64,000 nucleotides of DNA from PNON01 sp964387025 (GTDB lineage Bacteria; Chloroflexota; Anaerolineae; Anaerolineales; Anaerolineaceae). Shown piece by piece: positions 58,647 to 64,000 of the stretch (within the stretch, counting starts at the first letter, position 1; every line of letters starts with the position of its first letter). The stretch covers positions 248,001 through 312,000 of the forward strand of contig CAYLUZ010000002.1 of NCBI GenBank assembly GCA_964387025.1. Direction: 5' to 3'. The notes under the pieces are model-generated. The model worked only from the letters and a program-made list of their open reading frames with translations, did not search any database and was not told the origin of the DNA. Both the position numbers and the translations under genes were made by a program.

Positions 58647-58855
58647 TTTGTTCTCACACTTTTCAAATCTGCCGGCTGGTATATGTACAACGTGGAAAGT
58701 ATCCCTTTTGGCGTGATGCACTCCCCGCCACTGATTCCGGTCATTTTATTACACACATGTCTGACCAACACCATCCCGCCTTCGTAATAACCCTGCACTA
58801 CCCCAAAGCCATTCGGAGTGTTCACTTCCTGTCCACTGATAAATTCAGCACTCAT
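58643..58855 (-). CDS. Small beta-rich phage protein
   Basis: 70 residues: FISGQEVNTPNGFGVVQGYY, GGMVLVRHVC, a loop and LYIYQPADLK. The alternation of short strands and Gly turns suggests an SH3-like barrel. Coupled on both sides by ATGA overlaps. Not recognised. Confidence 0.7.
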   Translation of the reverse strand: MSAEFISGQEVNTPNGFGVVQGYYEGGMVLVRHVCNKMTGISGGECITPKGILSTLYIYQPADLKSVRTK

Positions 58856-59364
58856 ACCGGTTCTCCAAGTTCGAGTAATTTCTCAAGTTTTTGTTTATCC
58901 ACCTGGTCCTGCTGGTCAATTACTACATCCAGCTCATCGATAGCCTGGGTGTATTCCAGCTCCCGTCCCACCGACTGTAAATAGGCGATGTTCGCTGCAT
59001 AAGTCATATTCACCGCCTCTTTGGCAACCTTAAGTGTTCCTTTGGTAACCCTAATTTTTTTCTCCAGCGGCACCGGTCGTGTTTTGGGAGTGTGGTTCGT
59101 ACACCGTTTGGTCACATGCACCGTCCCGCATTTTTTACAGACTGGTGCCAGTTCAAATACTTGCAAGCCAAGGATCTCCCGGATCAGTGGATCCTTCGGT
59201 TCGTAAACTATTTCAGTCGCGGTATTCTGGGAAAGCCGGTTGGTAGTTCTGGCAGATAATCCTCGATATTCCCGCAACTTGGAGATCTTCTCGAAGGATA
59301 GTTCTGCATGCAGAACCCGGATCCGTTTGCCTATGATGGCTAATAATTCAGTATTGGATTTCAT
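58852..59364 (-). CDS. Phage early protein with zinc knuckle
   Basis: 170 residues. N-terminal helical part (ELLAIIGKRIRVLHAELSFE), a CxxC...C...H knuckle (CKKCGTVHVTKRCTNHTP near residue 77), then a basic stretch and a long acidic helix (YTQAIDELDVVIDQQDQVDK). Starts in ATGA overlap with the replication protein gene, so it probably acts with it, for example as a loader or DNA-binding partner. That role is inference. Confidence 0.72.
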   Translation of the reverse strand: MKSNTELLAIIGKRIRVLHAELSFEKISKLREYRGLSARTTNRLSQNTATEIVYEPKDPLIREILGLQVFELAPVCKKCGTVHVTKRCTNHTPKTRPVPLEKKIRVTKGTLKVAKEAVNMTYAANIAYLQSVGRELEYTQAIDELDVVIDQQDQVDKQKLEKLLELGEPV

Positions 59365-60146
59365 GCCGGCACCGCCTCAGCAAGTTCCCCTTGGATGATC
59401 AGAACGTCCGAAACAACCCCATTCGTAATCCCAGCCAGGATCCGGCTGATGGTGGTCTTCAGCCTTTTATCGATCCAATCTTTCGCAAATTCCGTTGGGA
59501 CCAAAACAGATAAGGCATAGCCGTCCCCGATCTTTGTATATCCGGCAGTAGCGGCAGCTTTTACCCAGGTATCGAATGCACCTCTGCTCATGTCCATTTT
59601 CAGTTGGCCGTAAATTGCCCGCCATACGTTTTCAACCTGCGTAAATGTTTCAGATCGGATCTCCGGAATTGTCTGAACAAAATCGAATTTTTTTGAAAAA
59701 TCAGAATCATTGGTTAATTGATGGTTAAGTACTTGGTTAATTAAAGGATCGGGTGACACAGCTCTGTCACCCCTAAGTGTCGTGGTTGTCACCCCCCCGG
59801 TGACAATTTGACACCCCTGGGGTGACATTTCAGGTATTTTTGTATTATTTTCGGGGGGTGACAATTTGTCACCCCTGTACGATTCCAGTACTGAAATGTT
59901 GATTCGATACTTGTATGTGCCTGAGGTTGTTTTCCCGACTTGGTTGATGATCCCAATATCCACCAGGTTGTGTAATATCCTTTGCGCGGTCCTCTCGCTC
60001 ACAGTGGTTCGTTTTGCAATGACCGACACACTGGGAAATATGTTTTCGCCATCGTCGTTTCCAAAATCTGCCAGGCAAAGACATAATAATTTTTGGTTTG
60101 CTTCCAGATTACTCTCCCACACCTTGGACATCACCTTGATGCTCAT
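59361..60146 (-). CDS. Replication initiator-like protein: winged helix plus DnaA domain-I-like segment
   Basis: 261 residues. Residues ~1-85 are a helix-turn-helix/winged-helix domain of the replication-initiator type (VWESNLEANQKLLCLCLADF, FPSVSVIAKRTTVSERTAQR, ILHNLVDIGIINQVGKT). After a polar linker, ~165-250 resembles the N-terminal domain of DnaA (VENVWRAIYGQLKMDMSRGA, FDTWVKAAA, YALSVLVPTEFAKDWIDKRL), which binds helicase or other DnaA molecules. It may recruit the host DnaB helicase to the phage origin. An A+C-rich stretch with repeated GGGGTGACA-type words (59751-59875) inside the gene may be the origin. Confidence 0.82.
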   Translation of the reverse strand: MSIKVMSKVWESNLEANQKLLCLCLADFGNDDGENIFPSVSVIAKRTTVSERTAQRILHNLVDIGIINQVGKTTSGTYKYRINISVLESYRGDKLSPPENNTKIPEMSPQGCQIVTGGVTTTTLRGDRAVSPDPLINQVLNHQLTNDSDFSKKFDFVQTIPEIRSETFTQVENVWRAIYGQLKMDMSRGAFDTWVKAAATAGYTKIGDGYALSVLVPTEFAKDWIDKRLKTTISRILAGITNGVVSDVLIIQGELAEAVPA

Positions 60147-60361
60147 AAACTTTTCTCCAGCTCACCAACCAGTTCAGGATCGATAATGATCTCGCGGGAA
60201 GGCAGAAAACTTTCTTCGTGGCCTTGTTTCTCCGAGGTATTCGCTTTCTCAAATGTTTGTCCCCGGTCGGGATAACCAACAAAAACATCACCTATGCGAC
60301 CTTCTACTTTCACCCGGACCTTATCTCCAAGTCTCAAAGTAAAGTGGATCATATTGCTCAT
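60143..60361 (-). CDS. Small phage protein
   Basis: 72 residues. Beta-strand start (IHFTLRLGDKVRVKVEGRIG, DVFVGYPDRG) like a small OB- or SH3-type barrel, then a charged tail. ATGA overlaps join it to the genes on both sides. Function unknown. Confidence 0.7.
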   Translation of the reverse strand: MSNMIHFTLRLGDKVRVKVEGRIGDVFVGYPDRGQTFEKANTSEKQGHEESFLPSREIIIDPELVGELEKSL

Positions 60362-60741
60362 AAAGTCTCCTGTACTGGAATGTCAAATTGCCCTGCTAAA
60401 GTCGGGATGGCTCTCTTCGCTTGTAATTTCACCCTGGTGATCACAGACCAGCCCCGGTTGCTTTCGGAGTGGAGGAAGTCCACCAGCTCCTTCTCGGTCT
60501 CCGCGTAAAAATAACCTTTACCGTTCTTGGTGGTACAGATCCAAGCTCCACCTGGAACACTGGTCCGTAGATTCTCGATCATCATTCGCATCTTACGATC
60601 ATCTACCTGGTACCCTCTCAGCTTGAGCATCTGCAGCAGGTCACCCATTCGGATCGCATTCTCCGACCCGATATGAACCCGGATAATTCCCAGGATCACT
60701 AATTCCAACATTGTATGTCTCGGATTATTCTTGCTCATCAT
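60358..60741 (-). CDS. Phage winged-helix-like protein
   Basis: 127 residues from ATG 60741 (a second ATG follows at 60738); a longer TTG-initiated reading to 60816 would translate palindromic element copy D and is rejected. Helices HTMLELVILGIIRVHIG, AIRMGDLLQMLKLRGYQVDD, RKMRMMIENLRTSV and a wing GGAWICTTKNGKGYFYAET make a typical winged helix. C-terminal helix binds or folds back. Likely DNA-binding. Confidence 0.75.
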   Translation of the reverse strand: MMSKNNPRHTMLELVILGIIRVHIGSENAIRMGDLLQMLKLRGYQVDDRKMRMMIENLRTSVPGGAWICTTKNGKGYFYAETEKELVDFLHSESNRGWSVITRVKLQAKRAIPTLAGQFDIPVQETL

Positions 60742-60752
60742 TCCGACTTTCC

Positions 60753-60795
60753 TCTCTCCAATATCTTGATATTGGGGAGGGCTGGAGGTGTGGCT
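60753..60795 (+). repeat. Palindromic element, copy D
   Basis: CTCTCCAATATC pairs with GATATTGGGGAG around TT (one G-T pair), followed by GGCTGGAGGTGTGG. It fills the gap between two early genes. The stem sequence differs from copies A-C, but stem position, orientation and G-rich tail agree. Confidence 0.6.
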
Positions 60796-60812
60796 GGTCA
60801 AATTCGACCATC

Positions 60813-61103
60813 TCAATCGATTGCTGGTATCGCGTCTATGCCATCGGGCAGACTTTGCCCGCCCTGTTCATCGGTATTCGGGTGTAATCCTTCTGCACCC
60901 CAATAATTAGCGGGTTCATTTGCGAAAATTTTTCTTTCCGCTTGCTGCTTATCATAGATGGTCTGAGCTAGGAATCTGGCCAATGGCCGTAGGTTTTCCC
61001 TGAACTCTTCCCTGGATACCGGGATCCCGATCAACAGGAATTCAGATTCCGTGATTTTGATGCGGGGTCGTTTCTGCTTTTGGATCAAATTCGTCGCTGT
61101 CAT
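60813..61103 (-). CDS. Small phage protein, unknown
   Basis: 96 residues from ATG 61103. ITESEFLLIGIPVSREEFRE then a helix RPLARFLAQTIYDKQQAERK and a polar, probably disordered tail. No ribosome site of note and no recognised family. It is separated by 74 bp (with a small inverted repeat CCACCT/AGGTGG) from the gene upstream. Confidence 0.65.
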   Translation of the reverse strand: MTATNLIQKQKRPRIKITESEFLLIGIPVSREEFRENLRPLARFLAQTIYDKQQAERKIFANEPANYWGAEGLHPNTDEQGGQSLPDGIDAIPAID

Positions 61104-61176
61104 TCGTTCCTCTTAGGGATGGAATTATATTTCCACCTCTCAGGTGGGGCTTATTGAGACTAATATCTATGCGCAG

Positions 61177-61494
61177 TCACTCTTTCATCAACACTTTTGC
61201 ATCCTTGACCGCATCCACGCTATCGCAAAGAGACATAAGAGCCCGCGCTACATTTCGCAAGATATCCCCGGAATTCATAACCGGGTTATTGACAACTTCC
61301 ACCAGCACCCGCCTTGCGTCTGCCAGATCCATCACCGCCTGGTCAAGTTTTTGGCCGGCTTTATAGCTGCCCCGTTTCTGCTTTGTCTCTTCGTTTTCCT
61401 CCTCAGGAATGAATGGAGACGTCGGTTTTGCATTTTCACCAGAATTACGAATTGGTTTGGTCTCAATTTCAGTTGAATTTGCTGAAATATTCAT
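61177..61494 (-). CDS. Small phage protein, unknown
   Basis: 105 residues. First half polar and acidic (FIPEEENEETKQKRG), second half helical (KLDQAVMDLADARRVLVEVV, ILRNVARALMSLCDSVDAVK). ATGA overlap with the gene upstream. Possibly a helical bundle involved in DNA metabolism; no family recognised. Confidence 0.68.
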   Translation of the reverse strand: MNISANSTEIETKPIRNSGENAKPTSPFIPEEENEETKQKRGSYKAGQKLDQAVMDLADARRVLVEVVNNPVMNSGDILRNVARALMSLCDSVDAVKDAKVLMKE

Positions 61495-61778
61495 CGCTGG
61501 ACCTCAGACCGTGTTATTCTGATTCCACACCACAGGTCTGGTGGAATAGATGAAGTACGTAGGAGTGTAGGAATATCAAAACCACGAAACTCAATAACAT
61601 CCAGGGGATGATCCACATTGGGCTTAGCCATGTTGTGAGCACCCATCTGCCACCAGTTTTCACCGATCAGCAGCCAGTGCCCCCGGCCGTTGATCACAGT
61701 ATGCGCGGTGGTAAGATCAACCGGTGTATCCGATTGAGCGAAGCTCACATTATGATCAGTCGCTACGATTTGGGGCAT
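61491..61778 (-). CDS. Small phage protein, unknown
   Basis: 95 residues from ATG 61778 with AAGGAG 5 nt upstream. Contains RGHWLLIGENWWQMGAHNMA and DVIEFRGFDIPTLLRTSS, a compact mixed fold rich in Trp. Not recognised. It is followed at once by the 105-residue gene. Confidence 0.7.
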   Translation of the reverse strand: MPQIVATDHNVSFAQSDTPVDLTTAHTVINGRGHWLLIGENWWQMGAHNMAKPNVDHPLDVIEFRGFDIPTLLRTSSIPPDLWCGIRITRSEVQR

Positions 61779-61967
61779 GGATCTCCTTCTACATCATCTA
61801 TTGAATTTGGTGATTCGAAAGCGTATAATAAAAAAGGCGCTTTAGTAATTGTCAGCAAATATCTGACCTCCTTAATTTGCTTTCCTCTCATTCTCCTGGG
61901 AGGAAAGTACTTTATTAATCAGATTCGATTATCCTGTAGTTGCCAGCACCAATTGTTCTTTGATCAA

Positions 61968-62114
61968 TCATGCATCCCGTTTCTGCTGCCTTTCCAGGGT
62001 CCGATAATCGAAATGGTCCAGGCTTTTCTTGGTGATCATAGAATTAATTTTTTCAACCAATTCATTCCCCAGTTGACGGTAGATCTCGGTGATGCTTTCC
62101 CCAGAGATATCCAT
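61968..62114 (-). CDS. Very small helical phage protein
   Basis: 48 residues: ESITEIYRQLGNELVEKINS then KSLDHFDYRTLERQQKRDA. ATG 62114 touches the stop of the RHH-like gene (TAGATG), so translation is probably coupled. Function unknown. Downstream, 61779-61967 holds only a weak 31-codon frame. Confidence 0.6.
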   Translation of the reverse strand: MDISGESITEIYRQLGNELVEKINSMITKKSLDHFDYRTLERQQKRDA

Positions 62115-62315
62115 CTAGGCTGCTTCCTGGGTCAGCGCCTCTTCGACGGTCTTTGTTTCCTGGGTAACCTTCTGAATTCGATCCCAGGCTTCAGAGACCA
62201 GCCAGTCGATCATGTTTCCCTGGTTACGTTTGGTCAATCGACAAAGTTCTTCGATCCTTGCCTTGGTTTCAGCTTCTACTGAATAGTTGATGATTTCTCT
62301 TGGGGTTTCTGACAT
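62115..62315 (-). CDS. Ribbon-helix-helix-like regulator (first early gene)
   Basis: 66 residues from ATG 62315 with AAGGA upstream. INYSVEAETKARIEELCRLTKRNQG (given by position ~9-33) followed by NMIDWLVSEAWDRIQ matches the strand-helix-turn-helix order of CopG/RHH proteins (compare VS-EL--LTG-N-S-LI-WLV). As the first gene from the early promoter it could be the Cro-like counter-regulator of the switch. Confidence 0.7.
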   Translation of the reverse strand: MSETPREIINYSVEAETKARIEELCRLTKRNQGNMIDWLVSEAWDRIQKVTQETKTVEEALTQEAA

Positions 62316-62339
62316 TTGCGTCCTTTCAGTGTACTGTTT

Positions 62340-62358
62340 TTTACAATTATACTTGTAG
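62340..62358. promoter_or_regulatory. Putative phage switch operator 1
   Basis: Contains the palindrome TACAA-TTATAC-TTGTA (62341? to 62357 approx.), directly after the -10 box of the early promoter. It matches the copy at 62415-62433 in 17 of 19 bases. Confidence 0.65.
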
Positions 62359-62385
62359 TATAATAACGCTATTTATAAATGTCAA
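62357..62385 (-). promoter_or_regulatory. Early leftward promoter
   Basis: TTGACA (62385-62380) and TATACT (62362-62357) with 17-nt spacing on the minus strand, ~40 nt before the RHH-like gene. Operator 1 would cover the start point. A TATAAT facing right overlaps at 62359-62364, with no good -35, and may serve the repressor. Confidence 0.75.
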
Positions 62386-62810
62386 TGGGTTTATTGAAAG
62401 ATGTGGCAATTATGTTTACAATGATACTTGTGGATAAAAAGCCAAATTTCAAAGCGTGGATCAATAAATTATTTTTCGATTGGAGGGGGGAAAGTCGGAA
62501 GTCAGTTTCAGATTTTGCTAGAGAACTAAAAGTAAGCCAACAAGTAATGAACGGCTGGCTGAATTACGGGTCAATTCCATCCAATAAGAATCTATTTACT
62601 TTAGCCGATAAATTTCCGGAAGTTTACGACGTACTTGGTTTACCTCGGCCGGATTTATCCCCTGTCAATAGCAGGCTGTTATTGGAAGCCTCCAGAGATC
62701 TAAGTCTTTCCATAAAAGAAGCTGGCATTGATATCAACTCCGCAGCATTTGAGAAGCTTGCCATAGAGATATTCTCCAGGCATGGGATTAAATTAGAAAG
62801 AACTGATTGA
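62379..62810 (+). CDS. HTH repressor-like regulator (divergent)
   Basis: 143 residues from ATG 62379; starts at ATG 62409-62420 or GTG nearby are also possible, because the second operator (62415-62433) lies inside the first 18 codons of the long form. An XRE-like helix-turn-helix at ~42-75 (SVSDFARELKVSQQVMNGWL) is followed by NKNLFTLADKFPEVYDVLGL and a helical C-terminal part (LLLEASRDLSLSIKEAGIDI). Only gene of the module facing right, opposite the early operon, so a CI-like lysogeny repressor is the simplest reading. No LexA-type peptidase domain. Confidence 0.78.
   Translation: MSMGLLKDVAIMFTMILVDKKPNFKAWINKLFFDWRGESRKSVSDFARELKVSQQVMNGWLNYGSIPSNKNLFTLADKFPEVYDVLGLPRPDLSPVNSRLLLEASRDLSLSIKEAGIDINSAAFEKLAIEIFSRHGIKLERTD
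62415..62433. promoter_or_regulatory. Putative phage switch operator 2
   Basis: TTTACAATGATACTTGTGG repeats operator 1 (17 of 19 bases), 75 bp away, again with ACAA..TTGT half-sites. Lies within the 5' part of the repressor reading frame. Confidence 0.6.
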
Positions 62811-62907
62811 CCGTCAGGAAAAGTAAATTTATATCTCATGCCATAATAATAGCACATGCGTTCTAAGAGTCAACCTGTAATTAATGACAGGCGTATAGGG
62901 GAGAAAT

Positions 62908-63036
62908 ATGTATAATTTGTTTCAATATCCGGTTTTAGTCTACCTGACCTTTTCACTAATATTCGCATTCCCCTCCATGAACGCAGCAGAAGACCTTGGT
63001 TGGGATCCGGTTCTGGGTATTGGTCTCGGCTTGTAG
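62908..63036 (+). pseudogene. Small membrane-protein gene interrupted by a stop codon
   Basis: From ATG 62908 (with GGGGAG 5 nt upstream) 42 codons read FQYPVLVYLTFSLIFAFPSM then DPVLGIGLGL and stop at TAG 63034. In the same frame, the next codons read LGPIIYSILLILKKNQNK, a second membrane helix with a basic end. The original product was probably a two-helix protein of about 60 residues; a TAG mutation or programmed readthrough divides it. Not clearly phage or host. Confidence 0.6.
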
Positions 63037-63112
63037 CTGGGACCAATAATTTATTCCATTTTGCTAATCCTCAAGAAAAATCAAAATAAAGTGTCAAATT
63101 ATGGAGGGACGG

Positions 63113-63283
63113 ATGCAATTTTTAAAAGCTGTCGTAATGATGATCGGTATATTCTTGATAGCCATCGGGATGATTAATTTGGGCAATAATACAGGACTTG
63201 GAATTATTAGCATCGGGTTAGGTGTGGCTACTCTTTATTGGTCTTTTGCTAAGAAAAAGAAACCGACTGATTCACTTAAATAG
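63113..63283 (+). CDS. Small two-helix membrane protein
   Basis: 56 residues from ATG 63113, which has GGAGGG 4-5 nt upstream; the in-frame ATG at 63101 contains that ribosome site and is rejected. Helices at ~4-21 (LKAVVMMIGIFLIAIGMINL) and ~28-45 (LGIISIGLGVATLYWSF), then KKKKP. Function unknown. Confidence 0.68.
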   Translation: MQFLKAVVMMIGIFLIAIGMINLGNNTGLGIISIGLGVATLYWSFAKKKKPTDSLK

Positions 63284-63381
63284 AAAGGTTGAAATCGACT
63301 ATATCTCTTCCACAGATGTGGTTCATCTTCATAATAATCAATCCAACAATTTTTTGGATAAAATAGCTTCCCTTGATTGAT

Positions 63382-64000
63382 ATGAAAGAATTTATTCGAA
63401 AAATCAAACGATCTAAACGCCGTCAATATCTTCTGGCCATTGGTCTTTTATTAATGGTATGTATCTGTATGTTCATTCCGTCCACGGTTTTCAGAAACTA
63501 TAATAATTCGCCGGCAGCGATAAAAGTTCCCTTATTAACAAATAATAATACCCAACCGACACTAATCCCCAGCACCACTCCCACAGAAATAATCCAACCC
63601 ACGTATACCTCCTACCCAACATACACACCATATCCGACTTTCACAGTAGAGGTAATTCCTACTGCCACCTCAATGCCTACCGTGGATCCTGTTACGAATG
63701 TTCCTGGAGCTGAGTGCATTCCTCGCCTCAAAATGGAGATTGGAAAAGTGAAGAGTATTACCGATGGAGATACGATCCGAGTGATCATCAATGGAAAAGA
63801 ATTTCCCTTAAGATATATTGGTATGGATGCTCCAGAGACCTCTGGGGATTACTTTGCAAATGAAGCCACAAGCTACAATGTAAAATTGGTTTCAGGAAAG
63901 GATGTTTTGCTGTTCACAGACGTTTCGAACACCGATCGTTATGACCGCCTCCTTCGCTATGTCGTTGCAGATGGTAAGTTTGTAAACTATGAACTGGTAA
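63382..64000 (+). CDS. Membrane-anchored or secreted thermonuclease (SNase), 3' end outside window
   Basis: 206 codons visible, running off the right edge. N-terminus IRKIKRSKRRQYLLAIGLLL then VCICMFIP is a signal-anchor. Residues ~50-110 are a Thr/Pro/Tyr stalk (TYTSYPTYTPYPTFT) of the kind seen in the kinases of this window, which argues for a host gene. From ~118, a staphylococcal-nuclease fold: VKSITDGDTIRVII, LRYIGMDAPET, and DRYDRLLRYVV with the catalytic Arg region. It cuts DNA or RNA outside the cell in a calcium-dependent way in known members. Remaining strands are not in view. Confidence 0.88.
   Translation, partial: MKEFIRKIKRSKRRQYLLAIGLLLMVCICMFIPSTVFRNYNNSPAAIKVPLLTNNNTQPTLIPSTTPTEIIQPTYTSYPTYTPYPTFTVEVIPTATSMPTVDPVTNVPGAECIPRLKMEIGKVKSITDGDTIRVIINGKEFPLRYIGMDAPETSGDYFANEATSYNVKLVSGKDVLLFTDVSNTDRYDRLLRYVVADGKFVNYELV

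Larger units (their letters stand above)
36082..62810. mobile_element. Siphovirus-like prophage (right border uncertain)
   Basis: Contiguous lysis, tail, head, packaging, accessory, replication and repressor genes in phage order, nearly all leftward. Late genes are HK97-like (ClpP-like protease, HK97-fold capsid, HNH next to the terminase, long tape measure). The left border lies in 35745-36081. No integrase, excisionase or obvious direct-repeat attachment site is found inside the window, so the right border may lie past 64000 or the element may be a defective or plasmid-like prophage. Confidence 0.85.

Noticed and set aside
61763..61858. 31-codon minus-strand frame from TTG 61858 with a good AAGGAGG site
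   Set aside because: Composition is not convincing, it overlaps the next gene start, and no conserved feature is seen. It stays a weak possibility only.

Overview
The window looks like a chromosome segment of an Anaerolineae-type Chloroflexota bacterium carrying a prophage. This is inferred from gene style, since no rRNA or tRNA is present. The clues are large families of Hanks kinases starting M(Q/N)NLTGQTIDRYHILEQ, Thr/Pro-rich extracytoplasmic stalks, PD40 propellers and frequent ATGA gene overlaps.

Positions 1-35,744 form one accessory island with a butterfly layout. At its centre (16,610-16,653) two consensus promoters point away from each other with their -35 boxes 2 bp apart. Rightward lie three WXG100 proteins, a hairpin, a three-ATPase EccC/EssC-type motor and six receptor kinases. 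Leftward lie a WXG-like protein with a hydrophobic core (candidate effector), two paralogous proteins that may be EspG-like chaperones, a ubiquitin-like (EsaB/YukD) plus FHA fusion, a VWA-TM-FHA protein, a PP2C phosphatase and five receptor kinases. The set reads as a streamlined type VII-like secretion system embedded in a Ser/Thr phosphorylation circuit: kinases write, PP2C erases, FHA domains read. The eleven kinases share nearly the same cytoplasmic domain but carry different outer domains (FGE/lectin fold without catalytic cysteines, PD40 propellers, jelly-roll-like folds, a GATase-like fold). Two kinase genes share a perfect repeat of about 1,036 bp, and two decayed kinase stubs lie in the intergenic spaces, so the array is still being duplicated and lost.

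Positions 36,082 to about 62,810 are a siphovirus-like prophage. Almost everything is read leftward. The early module (62,315-58,214) holds a ribbon-helix-helix-like protein, small proteins and a replication protein that joins a winged helix to a DnaA domain-I-like segment. A divergent HTH repressor gene starts at 62,379, and the switch region has a consensus promoter and repeated operators. The late module (55,570-36,082) runs holin, XhlA-like protein, HNH, TerS, TerL, small membrane protein, portal, ClpP-like protease, capsid, head fibre, connectors, tail terminator, major tail protein, tail chaperone with a -1 frameshift extension, tape measure, tail hub, fibres and GH25 endolysin. An AT-rich cassette (55,715-58,175) between the modules encodes an MqsR-like toxin, an MqsA-HTH-Panacea antitoxin and an unknown 291-residue protein, with its own operator-covered promoter and a terminator behind it. 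Four copies of a palindromic element lie at phage gene junctions or inside a gene. No integrase is visible, so the right prophage border is not fixed.

From 62,908 to the end there are two small membrane-protein genes (one broken by a stop codon) and the start of a secreted or membrane-anchored thermonuclease that is cut by the window edge.
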